A DNA stretch of 49,938 bases from Clostridia bacterium (lineage in GTDB: Bacteria; Bacillota; Clostridia; Oscillospirales; CAG-272), in NCBI GenBank assembly GCA_017481225.1, contig JAFUPM010000055.1:1-49938 (forward strand), read 5' to 3'. The notes under the pieces are model-generated. The model saw nothing but the letters and a program-made list of their open reading frames with translations. It made no database searches and had not been told where the DNA came from. The translations under genes and the position numbers were made by a program. Each line of letters opens with the position of its first letter. Position 1 is the first letter of the stretch. Positions 1 to 7,702 of this stretch are shown here, in pieces.

Positions 1-3
1 ATT

Positions 4-246
4 ATGCTTAAAATTACAGTTTGTATCGGAAGCTCCTGCCACATCAAGGGTTCTCGTCCGGTAGTAGAGCAGATTCAGGATTTGATTGCTGAGTCGGGTC
101 TCGGCGATAAGGTAGAGCTTGGCGGCACCTTCTGTATGGGCAAGTGTCAGTTAGGCGTATGCGTAACGGTAAACGACTCGTTCCATTCCGTTACCCCCGA
201 GAACGTAGAAGAGTTCTTCGCTAAAGAAGTACTCGCAAAGGTATAA
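4..246 (+). CDS. Thioredoxin-like [2Fe-2S] ferredoxin (NuoE-type), first copy
   Basis: An 80-residue protein of the thioredoxin-like [2Fe-2S] ferredoxin fold, matching the C-terminal half of NuoE/HydC-type subunits. Four Cys in the pattern C-x4-C near residues 7-12 (CIGSSC) and C-x3-C near residues 44-48 (FCMGKC) are the expected cluster ligands. It lies at the head of what is visible of a hydrogenase operon, 4 bp before a paralogue, so it probably shuttles electrons for, or regulates, the downstream [FeFe] hydrogenases. The start sits 3 bp inside the window, so its ribosome site and the operon promoter are not visible. Function as an electron carrier is inferred from family and context. Confidence 0.85.
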   Translation: MLKITVCIGSSCHIKGSRPVVEQIQDLIAESGLGDKVELGGTFCMGKCQLGVCVTVNDSFHSVTPENVEEFFAKEVLAKV

Positions 247-250
247 AAAT

Positions 251-514
251 ATGCTGTTCGTTCAGGTTTGTGTCGGCTCGTCCTGCCACCTCAAGGGCTC
301 TCAGGATATTGTAGAGCTTTTAGAGAAAGCCGTGGAGGAGCATCATATTGAGGACGAGGTGGTGCTTTCCGGTAGCTTCTGTATCGGAAAGTGCAACCGT
401 GTCGGCGTTACCGTACAGGTAAACGATGAGGTCCACGTAGGTGTGACAAGGGAAAGCTTCAGAGAATTTTTCAAAAAGAACATACTTGACGTTATAGAAA
501 ATGAAAGGAAGTGA
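251..514 (+). CDS. Thioredoxin-like [2Fe-2S] ferredoxin (NuoE-type), second copy
   Basis: An 87-residue paralogue of the preceding protein with the same four-Cys layout (CVGSSC and FCIGKC). The two copies differ over most other positions, so the duplication is old and each may have its own partner. The end overlaps the possible GTG start of the next hydrogenase gene, which points to translational coupling. It is probably an electron-transfer subunit for the sensory hydrogenase that follows; this is inference from order only. Confidence 0.85.
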   Translation: MLFVQVCVGSSCHLKGSQDIVELLEKAVEEHHIEDEVVLSGSFCIGKCNRVGVTVQVNDEVHVGVTRESFREFFKKNILDVIENERK

Positions 515-519
515 CGATT

Positions 520-2199
520 TTGCCAAATTGCTTGACACTTAAAAAATCCAACTGCAAAAACTGCTATAAGTGCATCCGTCACTGCCCCGTAAAGGCAATT
601 CGCTTTTCGGGAAACCAGGCACATATCATTGGCAATGAGTGCATTTTATGCGGTCATTGTTTTGTTGTTTGTCCCCAAAATGCCAAGGAGATTGTTGACG
701 GTACCGAGAAGGCGAGAGTTCTGCTTCAGAGCGGAGATCCCGTCATCGTCAGCCTTGCGCCCTCCTTTATTGCCAACTACGAGGGCGTGGGAATTGAGTC
801 TATGCGCCGAGCGCTTGGCAAGCTTGGCTTTTCCGACGTTGAGGAGACGGCAATAGGCGCAACTATCGTTAAAACAGAGTACGAGCGTATGCTTGCCGAG
901 GAGGAAAGAGATATTATTATTACCTCCTGCTGTCACTCTATCAATTTACTTATTCAAAAATACTTTCCTTCCTCTCTTGAATATCTTGCGGACGTTATGT
1001 CGCCTATGCAGGCGCACTGTGCTGATATCAAGAGAAGAATTCCGAATGCAAAGACGGTATTTATCGGTCCCTGCGTTGCCAAAAAGGATGAGGCTGAGCA
1101 TTACGAGGGGCTTGTTGATGCCGTTCTTACTTTCGAGGAGCTGACGAATTGGCTGAAGGCTGAGCGTATTGAGCTTGAGCGGGAAACAGACGAAACTCCC
1201 GAGAGCCGCGCGCGCTTCTTCCCGACAACGGGCGGTATACTGAAAACGATGGCGCAGAAGGTTCCCGGATATACCTATATCGCCCTTGACGGCGTTGAAA
1301 ACTGCATTTCCGCACTCAAGGATATTGAAAGCGGAAAAATTCATAAGTGCTTTATTGAAATGTCTGCCTGTGTCGGCAGCTGTATCGGCGGTCCCGTTAT
1401 GGAAAAATACCACAGCTCCTCGCCAATCAAGGATTACGTAACGGTTGCAGATTATGCAGGCGAGCGCGACTTCAAGGTCGAGCAGCCCTCTCCTATGGAG
1501 TTAAAAAAGCATTTTTCCATGATTGAGAAAAAGTTACAGGCTCCTTCGGAAAACGAGATTATGACCGTTCTTCGTCAGATGGGCAAGTTCAAGCCTTCGG
1601 ACGAGCTTAACTGCGGCTCCTGCGGATATAATTCCTGCCGCGAAAAGGCTGTTGCCATTATTCAGGGCAAGGCTGAAATATCTATGTGTCTTCCCTTCCT
1701 TAAGGATAAGGCAGAAAGCTTCTCGGATACTATAGTTAAGAATACTCCCAACGGACTTATCGTTCTTAACGAAAATCTTGAGGTTCAGCAAATCAATAAC
1801 GCGGCACGCAAGATTATGAATATCCGTGCGGCATCAGACGTTCTCGGCGAGCCTGTTGTTCGAATTCTCGACCCTACCCTGTTCGTTCAGGTCAAAAGCA
1901 GCGGAAGAACAGTAAGAAACCAGCGCACCTATCTTGCGGAATACAAAAAGTACGTCGAGCAGACCGTGGTTTACGACCCCGACTCCCGTATGCTTGTGGG
2001 CATTATGCGTGATATTACCGACGAGGAAGCGGACAGAGAGAAGAAGGCAAGGATTAATAAGCAAACCGTTGAGGTTGCCGATACCGTTGTTGAAAAGCAG
2101 ATGAGAATAGTTCAGGAGATTGCGTCCCTGCTCGGAGAAACGGCGGCGGAGACCAAAATTGCTCTGACTAAGCTGAAGGAGTCTATCGGCGATGAATGA
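520..2199 (+). CDS. PAS-containing sensory-type [FeFe] hydrogenase (group C / HydS-like)
   Basis: A 559-residue [FeFe] hydrogenase-like protein. In order: two N-terminal [4Fe-4S] motifs (CKNCYKCIRHCP, CILCGHCFVVCP), the H-cluster domain with the three Cys loops TSCCHS (T135), GPCVAKK (C185) and EMSACVGSC (C284, C288), an extra Fe-S motif with Cys 365, 368 and 373, and a PAS domain at about 400-490. This order is that of group C enzymes, which are thought to sense H2 rather than turn it over at high rate. The usual Pro after the CC pair is His here. Start: a GTG at 511 has its Shine-Dalgarno almost touching it, while TTG at 520 has AAAGGAAG at good spacing, so 520 is preferred. The neighbouring phosphatase is the expected signalling output. 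Confidence 0.88.
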   Translation: MPNCLTLKKSNCKNCYKCIRHCPVKAIRFSGNQAHIIGNECILCGHCFVVCPQNAKEIVDGTEKARVLLQSGDPVIVSLAPSFIANYEGVGIESMRRALGKLGFSDVEETAIGATIVKTEYERMLAEEERDIIITSCCHSINLLIQKYFPSSLEYLADVMSPMQAHCADIKRRIPNAKTVFIGPCVAKKDEAEHYEGLVDAVLTFEELTNWLKAERIELERETDETPESRARFFPTTGGILKTMAQKVPGYTYIALDGVENCISALKDIESGKIHKCFIEMSACVGSCIGGPVMEKYHSSSPIKDYVTVADYAGERDFKVEQPSPMELKKHFSMIEKKLQAPSENEIMTVLRQMGKFKPSDELNCGSCGYNSCREKAVAIIQGKAEISMCLPFLKDKAESFSDTIVKNTPNGLIVLNENLEVQQINNAARKIMNIRAASDVLGEPVVRILDPTLFVQVKSSGRTVRNQRTYLAEYKKYVEQTVVYDPDSRMLVGIMRDITDEEADREKKARINKQTVEVADTVVEKQMRIVQEIASLLGETAAETKIALTKLKESIGDE

Positions 2200-2944
2200 T
2201 TTGTGTGCAGATATAGGATATAAAAGCATCAATCATGTCGGCGAGGAGCTTTGCGGCGACCACGTAGACGTCGTAGAGGAAAACGAAAATTCAACCGTTA
2301 TCGTGCTGGCTGACGGTCTTGGCTCGGGAGTTAAGGCGAGTATTCTTTCCACTCTCACCTCCAAGATTATCTCCACAATGATGGCGGCGGGGCTTCCTAT
2401 CGAGGAATGCGTGGCTACTATTGCCGGGGCGCTTCCTGTATGCTCGGTGCGCGGCGTGGCATATTCCACGTTTACGATTATTCATCTTCTGAATAACGAA
2501 ATAGCCGAGATTATTCAGTACGACAATCCTCACGTAATCATCATAAGAGATTACAATATTTACGATTATCCCAAAACAGAAATGAACATCAGCGGTAAAA
2601 AGATTTATAAATCGACCCTCAGGCTTCAGGAGGATGACGTCTTTATCGCTATGAGCGACGGATGTCCTCACGCAGGTATGGGCGGCAGGTACAACTTCGG
2701 TTGGAAGCGCGACGATATCGCAGGGTATATGCAGGCGCTTGTTGCAGTCGGATATACTGCGAAAAATCTTTCCACTATGCTTGTTGACGAGTGCGATAAT
2801 CTCTACGGTCACAAGCCCGGCGATGACACGACCGCTTGCGTTGTAAAAATTCGCAAGAGAGAGCCTATGAACATTCTGTTCGGACCTCCCTCCAACCGCG
2901 ATGATGCAAACCGAATGATGTCGCTGTTCTTCTCAAAGGAGTGA
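2192..2944 (+). CDS. SpoIIE/PP2C-family phosphatase, N-terminal catalytic part (interrupted)
   Basis: A 250-residue PP2C-type phosphatase of the SpoIIE family. Metal-binding motifs are ADGLGSG (Asp 41), AMSDG (about 153) and PGDDTT (about 213), so the catalytic core is complete. It overlaps the end of the sensory hydrogenase by 8 bp and has AAGGAG at proper spacing. The reading frame is stopped by TGA at 2942-2944, but the same frame stays open and family-like for a further 140 codons, so the normal protein is expected to be about 390 residues. It probably acts on a Ser/Thr phosphoprotein in response to the hydrogenase sensor; the target is unknown. Confidence 0.82.
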   Translation: MNDLCADIGYKSINHVGEELCGDHVDVVEENENSTVIVLADGLGSGVKASILSTLTSKIISTMMAAGLPIEECVATIAGALPVCSVRGVAYSTFTIIHLLNNEIAEIIQYDNPHVIIIRDYNIYDYPKTEMNISGKKIYKSTLRLQEDDVFIAMSDGCPHAGMGGRYNFGWKRDDIAGYMQALVAVGYTAKNLSTMLVDECDNLYGHKPGDDTTACVVKIRKREPMNILFGPPSNRDDANRMMSLFFSKE

Positions 2945-3364
2945 AAGCACATTATCTGTGGCGGTACGACCTCCTCTATTGCCGCAAAATACCTTGGCAA
3001 AAAGGTTGAAGTAAGCCTCAGCTTTGAGCGCAGCGACGTTCCGCCGATTGCAAAAATTGAGGGTGTAGATCTCGTAACCGAGGGCGTTATTACAATGAAT
3101 AAGGTCATTCAGTACGCCAAGGATTATCTTGGTGAAAACGAGCTTTACGAGCAATGGAATTTTAAAAAGGACGGCGCATCTCTTATCAGCAGACTTCTTT
3201 TTGAGGAAGCGACGGATATTAATTTCTACGTCGGCAGAGCGGTAAACCCAGCCCACCAGAACCCCGACCTTCCTATCAACTTCAATATCAAAATGAACTT
3301 GGTTGAGGAGTTATCCGCTTGTCTCAAAAAGATGGGCAAGCGCATCAAGGTTAGTTATTTTTAA
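2945..3364 (+). pseudogene. C-terminal domain of the SpoIIE phosphatase, separated by an in-frame TGA
   Basis: In the same frame as the upstream phosphatase, codons directly after the TGA read KHIICGGTTSS and continue without a stop to SYF at 3364. The first in-frame ATG (3095) has no ribosome site and would remove the CGGTTS segment. AAAGGAG at 2935-2941 sits just before the TGA and could allow re-initiation at the ATT codon 2951, which would be unusual. The simplest readings are a nonsense mutation or base-call error of a Gly codon (GGA to TGA). The segment has the codon use and reading-frame integrity of a live gene. Confidence 0.75.
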
Positions 3365-3381
3365 GGAGAATGTAAACAATT

Positions 3382-4812
3382 ATGCGCAAATTTGACACAA
3401 AAGTACAACATTTGAAATATAAAGTATTACGCGAAGTTGCGCGTCTTGCGTGGAATGACACTCTGCTTGAGAATATTATGGATATTCCCGCAAAGCTGGC
3501 TCCCGGGAAGGAAGCGACGATGCGCTGCTGCGTATACAAGGAAAGAGCTATCCTTGGCGAGCGAGTAAAGATTGCAATGGGCGGTGATAAAAACAACCCA
3601 AACGTTATAGAGGTAATCGAAATTGCCTGTGACGAGGGCCCCGTTGGCGGCTACGAGGTAACCAACGCCTGCCGCGGCGGTCTTGCTCACCGTTGCGAGG
3701 ACGTTTGTAAATTCGGAGCGATATCATTTGACCATAATCACGTTGCACATATTGACAAATCCAAGTGCAAGGAGTGCGGTGCGTGCGCCAAGGTTTGTCC
3801 CTACACCGCAATTGTCAGCCGCAAGCGTCCTTGTCAGAATGCCTGCAAGGTAAAGGCGATATCTATGAACGAGGAGAAGGCGGCTACTATCGACAACTCA
3901 AAGTGTATACAGTGCGGAGCCTGCGTATATCAGTGCCCCTTCGGAGCGATTATGGATAAATCCTATATGGTTAATGCTATCGATATCCTGAAAAAGAGCG
4001 AGAGAAACACAAAGGGCGGCAGCTACAGGGTTTATGCCGTTGTGGCACCGTCTATTTCAAGCCAATTTTCTTATGCCAAGCTCGGTCAGGTCATAACGGG
4101 ACTGAAAAAACTCGGCTTCCACGACGTTATTGAGGCAGCTCTCGGTGCGGATATGGTTGCTATGGCAGAGGCGAAGGAGCTTTCGGAAAAGGGACTTCTC
4201 ACAAGCTCCTGCTGCCCTGCATTCGTAAGATACATAAAGTCGGCATTCCCAAGCCTTGTTGAGCATATTTCTCATAATATGTCCCCTATGGCGGTTCTCG
4301 CGAAGTATATTAAGCAGACGACACCCAACGCAAAGGTAATCTTCATTGGGCCGTGTACCGCTAAGAAGGCGGAGGCACAGCTTGAGGAGGTTAAGCAATA
4401 CGTGGATTGCGTGCTTACCTTTGAGGAGCTTCAGGCACTGTTTGACAGCAGAGATTTCGATCTCTCCTCATTTGAAGAGGGCGTGCTGGATAACGCGTCA
4501 TATTTTGGCCGTATATTCGCAAGAAGCGGCGGACTTACCGATGCTGCGGCGCAGGCTATGAAGGAACAGAATATCGACTTTGAGATTAAGCCCGTTGTGT
4601 GCGACGGTATTGAAGCCTGCCGCATGGCACTTCTCAAGCTGAACAAGGGTGTTCTCGACGGTAACTTTATTGAGGGTATGGCTTGCATCGGCGGCTGCAT
4701 TGGCGGCGCGGGCTGTCTCACTCACGGCGAAAAGAACAAAGCCGAGGTTGATAAATACGGCCGCGAGGCATTTGAAAAAACAATCGGAGATGCAATTTCT
4801 ATTTTGAAATAG
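3382..4812 (+). CDS. Monomeric [FeFe] hydrogenase, group B type
   Basis: A 476-residue ferredoxin-like [FeFe] hydrogenase. After a roughly 95-residue N-terminal domain come three Cys-rich Fe-S segments (around 97-115, CKECGACAKVCP about 130, CIQCGACVYQCP about 175) and then the H-cluster domain with TSSCCPAF (C277, C278), GPCTAKK (C325) and GMACIGGC (C435, C439). The CC pair is intact, including the Cys that in group A enzymes relays protons. This domain order matches the group B, 'monomeric' clostridial enzymes. AAGGAG lies 13 nt before the ATG, a long spacing. It is the last gene before the operon terminator and probably makes or oxidises H2 in the cytoplasm with ferredoxin. Confidence 0.88.
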   Translation: MRKFDTKVQHLKYKVLREVARLAWNDTLLENIMDIPAKLAPGKEATMRCCVYKERAILGERVKIAMGGDKNNPNVIEVIEIACDEGPVGGYEVTNACRGGLAHRCEDVCKFGAISFDHNHVAHIDKSKCKECGACAKVCPYTAIVSRKRPCQNACKVKAISMNEEKAATIDNSKCIQCGACVYQCPFGAIMDKSYMVNAIDILKKSERNTKGGSYRVYAVVAPSISSQFSYAKLGQVITGLKKLGFHDVIEAALGADMVAMAEAKELSEKGLLTSSCCPAFVRYIKSAFPSLVEHISHNMSPMAVLAKYIKQTTPNAKVIFIGPCTAKKAEAQLEEVKQYVDCVLTFEELQALFDSRDFDLSSFEEGVLDNASYFGRIFARSGGLTDAAAQAMKEQNIDFEIKPVVCDGIEACRMALLKLNKGVLDGNFIEGMACIGGCIGGAGCLTHGEKNKAEVDKYGREAFEKTIGDAISILK

Positions 4813-4876
4813 TAAGTGCATCTTATATCCCTGATGCTTTTAAAAATTCGGTATTAACGAAAATTTGAAGCGTGGT

Positions 4877-4901
4877 GATATGCCAAGTGTGCGGCTTGGA
4901 T
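4877..4901. repeat. Hairpin module shared with the tmRNA-side array
   Basis: A gatatgCCAAGTgtgcggCTTGG-type mini-hairpin followed by ATAAA and then directly by a terminator. The same module recurs at 5692-5716, again directly beside a terminator. Confidence 0.6.
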
Positions 4902-4904
4902 AAA

Positions 4905-4943
4905 CAAAAAGAGAACTTTTGGTAAACAAAAGTTCTCTTTTTG
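4905..4943. terminator. Terminator of the hydrogenase operon
   Basis: A perfect 16-bp inverted repeat (4905-4920 and 4928-4943) with a 7-nt loop. A-run and T-run ends make it usable on both strands: it ends the hydrogenase operon on + and could also end the DUF3592 gene on -. Confidence 0.85.
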
Positions 4944-5034
4944 TTGCGAAAGGACGACCAAAAGGTGCATAACGTGAGGTAAGAACGACCAAAAGTATAC
5001 CAATTGAGCACTCGACAAACTGAATTTTTATAGC

Positions 5035-5448
5035 TCATTTAACGATATGTTTTTTTCTAAATATCAATATTGTTCCAAGTATTGCGAAAATCAGTCCGAC
5101 TGATGCGAATATAATATAAAAAGCATCGCTTCCTACTTCATATACCATCTGTAAATCGTTTTCAAAATAGTATATATCTACCTGTTTACCTACCGTGAAA
5201 CTCGAGTTGTAAGTATTTAATTTAGCGGTTACTTTTTTGCTGCCTGTTTCAAATTCTACAAAAGCCGTGTGTTCAATAGGAAATTCGGGATCTTTCGTCT
5301 TTTGCTCATCTATTCTAACAATATGTGCAGTTGCATATATGCGCTCATCAGTTGTCTTGAACGCAACAATGTGCTCGATTGAACCTAAAATAGCAAACAG
5401 CAAACCGAACACAAGAAAAAATATACCAACTACTTTTGCTCCTTTCAT
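5035..5448 (-). CDS. DUF3592-like small membrane protein
   Basis: A 137-residue protein with a hydrophobic segment at about 5-25, a soluble middle of about 75 residues with beta-rich pattern (FVEFETGSKK, VDIYYFEND), and a second membrane segment at about 108-130 ending in a basic tail (FRKKHIVK). This is the layout of DUF3592 proteins; no enzymatic function is known for them. The ATG at 5448 has AGGAG nine bases upstream. A longer reading frame up to 5931 exists but runs through the hairpin array and the tmRNA gene and is rejected. It has no operon partners. Confidence 0.75.
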   Translation of the reverse strand: MKGAKVVGIFFLVFGLLFAILGSIEHIVAFKTTDERIYATAHIVRIDEQKTKDPEFPIEHTAFVEFETGSKKVTAKLNTYNSSFTVGKQVDIYYFENDLQMVYEVGSDAFYIIFASVGLIFAILGTILIFRKKHIVK

Positions 5449-5517
5449 ATTAGTTGTCTCCTCCGTCAAATTATTATTTATCGGTACATTTATTATACCA
5501 CATTCTAACATTAAAAT

Positions 5518-5714
5518 CAAGGCGTTAGCCTTGTATATCATCCGCAATTTATTGCGGTATATCATCAACACTAAGTGTTGTATCTCATCAAGTCGCAGAA
5601 CGATACACGCTGGCGCGTGATGATATCCAGCCCCGCAGGGGCTGATGATATACGAATGTATATCTCGCCACAGGCGAGTTATACATTCAATGATATACCA
5701 AGTCTGCGACTTGG
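5518..5714. repeat. Chain of seven mini-hairpins with gatatac/tatatcat linkers
   Basis: Seven short inverted repeats in a row: 5518-5533, 5542-5557, 5567-5579, 5606-5619, 5628-5644, 5654-5688 and 5697-5714. They are joined by 8-10 nt linkers. Linkers left of about 5600 read TATATCATC and those to the right read the reverse complement GATGATATA, and AAGTCGCAGA (5590-5599) is the exact complement of 5703-5712. There is no coding potential. It fills the 310-bp gap between the DUF3592 gene and the tmRNA. Confidence 0.85.
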
Positions 5715-5716
5715 AT

Positions 5717-5760
5717 AAAAAAATACTGCAGAAAACGTATCCTTTTCTGCAGTATTTTTT
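5717..5760 (-). terminator. ssrA: Terminator of the tmRNA gene
   Basis: A long A/T-flanked perfect stem (5717-5735 with 5743-5760, core TACTGCAG) with a 7-nt loop, starting at the last base of the tmRNA. Confidence 0.85.
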
Positions 5761-6124
5761 GGTGGAGCCGACGGGAGTCGAACCCGTGTCCAAAAGCCTC
5801 TTGATATAACCTTCTCCGTGGGCAGTCTTATCTTTTGAAGTTCCCTTCGCGAGCGCCGACAGACAGGCTATCGCTCCGGTAGCCCTTTTCTGCCTGACCG
5901 ATACAAGGGCGAAATCTCGGTTCAGGTTCACTACTGATTTGACGCACGGCGGAAGCCGTAGTCCTCTCCCGCGGTACGGGCGGCGTTAGTGCCGCGTCAC
6001 AGCTTACGCTGCAAGAGCAACTTTATTGTTGTCGTTTATTATTTAAGTTGGACAGTTTAACGGGATTACCCAGCCCGCCACGCTTATCATACCGCAAAAC
6101 CCCTGTCGAAACCTTTACGGCCCC
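5760..6124 (-). ncRNA. ssrA: Transfer-messenger RNA (tmRNA)
   Basis: On the minus strand the 5' end GGGGCCG pairs with the 3' CGGCTCC before discriminator A and an encoded CCA (5762-5760), forming the tRNA-like acceptor stem. The T-arm reads GACACGGGTTCGACTCCCGTC. The tag reading frame ends at TAA 6006-6004 and reads back as NDNNKVALAA, with the typical ALAA degron. The expected GCN (Ala) resume codon is not present: the codons before the tag in frame are ATA, ATA, AAC, GAC. tmRNA rescues stalled ribosomes and tags the product for proteolysis. Length is about 365 nt, normal for bacteria. Confidence 0.96.
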
Positions 6125-6142
6125 ATAGGCTTTGTTTTTTAC

Positions 6143-6169
6143 ATTATATATTTTACACCAAGTTTTCAA
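6143..6169 (-). promoter_or_regulatory. ssrA: Likely tmRNA promoter
   Basis: A TATAAT box on the minus strand (6143-6148), with TTGAAA at 6164-6169, 15 bp spacing. It lies 18 bp upstream of the mature tmRNA 5' end. Confidence 0.5.
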
Positions 6170-6238
6170 AAAAATCAATAGTTGAGAAGAAAAATATGAA
6201 ATAACGCAACACGCCCTCGACTTTTTTCTCTAAATTCA

Positions 6239-6267
6239 TTGATTTTCGGTAAGAAATATGGTAAAAT
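6239..6267 (+). promoter_or_regulatory. Promoter of the toroid-like gene
   Basis: TTGATT (6239-6244), 17 bp, TAAAAT (6262-6267), placing transcription start about 35 bp before the ATG at 6310. Confidence 0.6.
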
Positions 6268-6309
6268 TAGGTCGATAAAATTTTGCGGCGCACGCGGAAC
6301 GGAGGACGT

Positions 6310-7590
6310 ATGGACGGTAAAAAGTGGGAACTGCTTGAAGGTAAGGTTGGAGAGCGCGAGCTTGATGCCTTGAAGCTGCTTGGAAGTTATTATGACGGTA
6401 AGGCTATAATTGATTGGCTCGGTGGACTTTGGGACAAGGAGACCGGCGGCTTCTATTACGCGAACTCCTCCCGTGACTGCGAGGGCTTTTTGCCCGATAT
6501 TGAGTCTACGGTGCAGACGTTGAGATGGGCTGAAAACAACGGTGCCTTTGCAGCGTATGGCGGCAAGTACGCCAATGCTCTCGACGGGGAGACGAAAGAG
6601 AGACTCATAGGATTTGCCAAGTCGCTCCAATGCAAGGAGGACGGATATTTCTATCACCCTCAGTGGGGTAAGGATATTTCCGGCGCGAAGCTTGGGCGCG
6701 ACCTCGGTTGGTCCAGGGCATTAATCAACACCCTGGGTGGGACACCCGATTATCCCACCGCCCTTGATAGGCTCGCTATGGCAAGTGCCGGGGGTTCAAA
6801 GGATAATATCCCCGAATGGTTCAAAAGCAAGGAAAATTACCTTGCCTGGCTTAGCGAAAAAAGCGTTGATATGAGGAAAAACTCGGGTAGCGCGCATCTC
6901 ATAAACGCAAACAGCTCTCAGATTATTGCGGCAGGATATCTTGAATTAACCTTAGATTATCTTGACGGGATGCAACAGACTATATACAAAGAGCAGCTTG
7001 AAGAAGGCGAGAGACCTACGGGACTGTGGCAGAAGCCAACCGACTACAGAGCCGTATGGGGTCTATTAAAATATGCAGCTCTTTATAGAGGTAGACCGAT
7101 TAAGCATCAGCTTGAAATAGCGCGCACCTGCGTTGACGTAATACTGCTCCCTGCTGAGGGCGATAATTACCATATGAATGACGTTTTCAACCAGTGGTCG
7201 GGTCTTTGCTCACTTATCGGAAACGCGAAGGAGCATCAGCCCGAGGTTGTGGAAGAAATATACGAAATTGTCAGAGAGAGACTCCCCGAGATGGTGGAAA
7301 ACTCAATAAAGAAAATTCTGCCCTTTAAGCAAGCCGACGGGACCTTCTCCTACTGTATGGGTCATTCCTCCGCTACGACTAATCACGCGCCCGTATCCCT
7401 TGGACTTCCCGAGGGTGACGTTAATGCTACGGCACTGTGCAGCAGTATGTACAGAAGTGTGTTCACGGCGGCAGGACTTCCAATAGTTCAGATGTGCGAC
7501 GAGGTGGACGGAGAGCGCTTCCTTGCAACGTTGAGAAGGGGAAATGTTATAACAAAGAAAAGCAAAGAAGATTTCGGAATAATCGAATAG
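6310..7590 (+). CDS. Unrecognised protein, probable alpha/alpha-toroid fold
   Basis: A 426-residue soluble protein without signal peptide. I do not recognise a named family. It begins with a WDKETGGFYYA segment and has repeated helix-rich stretches with Trp/Tyr/Gly turns (GYFYHPQWGKD, LGRDLGWSRAL, DYRAVWGLLKYAALY, ADGTFSYCMG). These are the feel of terpenoid-cyclase or glycosidase-type (alpha/alpha)6 toroids, which often act on sugars. The start is ATG 6310 with GGAGG 4 nt upstream; an earlier TTG (6283) lacks a ribosome site. It is a single gene with its own promoter and terminator. A carbohydrate role is only a guess from fold style. Confidence 0.7.
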   Translation: MDGKKWELLEGKVGERELDALKLLGSYYDGKAIIDWLGGLWDKETGGFYYANSSRDCEGFLPDIESTVQTLRWAENNGAFAAYGGKYANALDGETKERLIGFAKSLQCKEDGYFYHPQWGKDISGAKLGRDLGWSRALINTLGGTPDYPTALDRLAMASAGGSKDNIPEWFKSKENYLAWLSEKSVDMRKNSGSAHLINANSSQIIAAGYLELTLDYLDGMQQTIYKEQLEEGERPTGLWQKPTDYRAVWGLLKYAALYRGRPIKHQLEIARTCVDVILLPAEGDNYHMNDVFNQWSGLCSLIGNAKEHQPEVVEEIYEIVRERLPEMVENSIKKILPFKQADGTFSYCMGHSSATTNHAPVSLGLPEGDVNATALCSSMYRSVFTAAGLPIVQMCDEVDGERFLATLRRGNVITKKSKEDFGIIE

Positions 7591-7595
7591 TATAG

Positions 7596-7643
7596 AAAAA
7601 AGCCACGGAATGATAAGTTTAATTTACATTCCGCGGCTTTTTG
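7596..7643. terminator. Bidirectional terminator between toroid-like gene and MFS gene
   Basis: AAAAAGCC-CGGAATG pairs with CATTCCG-GGCTTTTT around an AT-rich loop; A and T runs flank both sides. Confidence 0.8.
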
Positions 7644-7702
7644 TTGTTGGTATAGTGTAAATATGAATTTGCTATTATGTATTATTATGTCTTTGCTTAT
7701 TC

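Noticed and set aside
5449-5931. Upstream extension of the DUF3592 gene on the minus strand
   Set aside because: It runs through the hairpin chain and the tRNA-like end of tmRNA; the ATG at 5448 has a good ribosome site.
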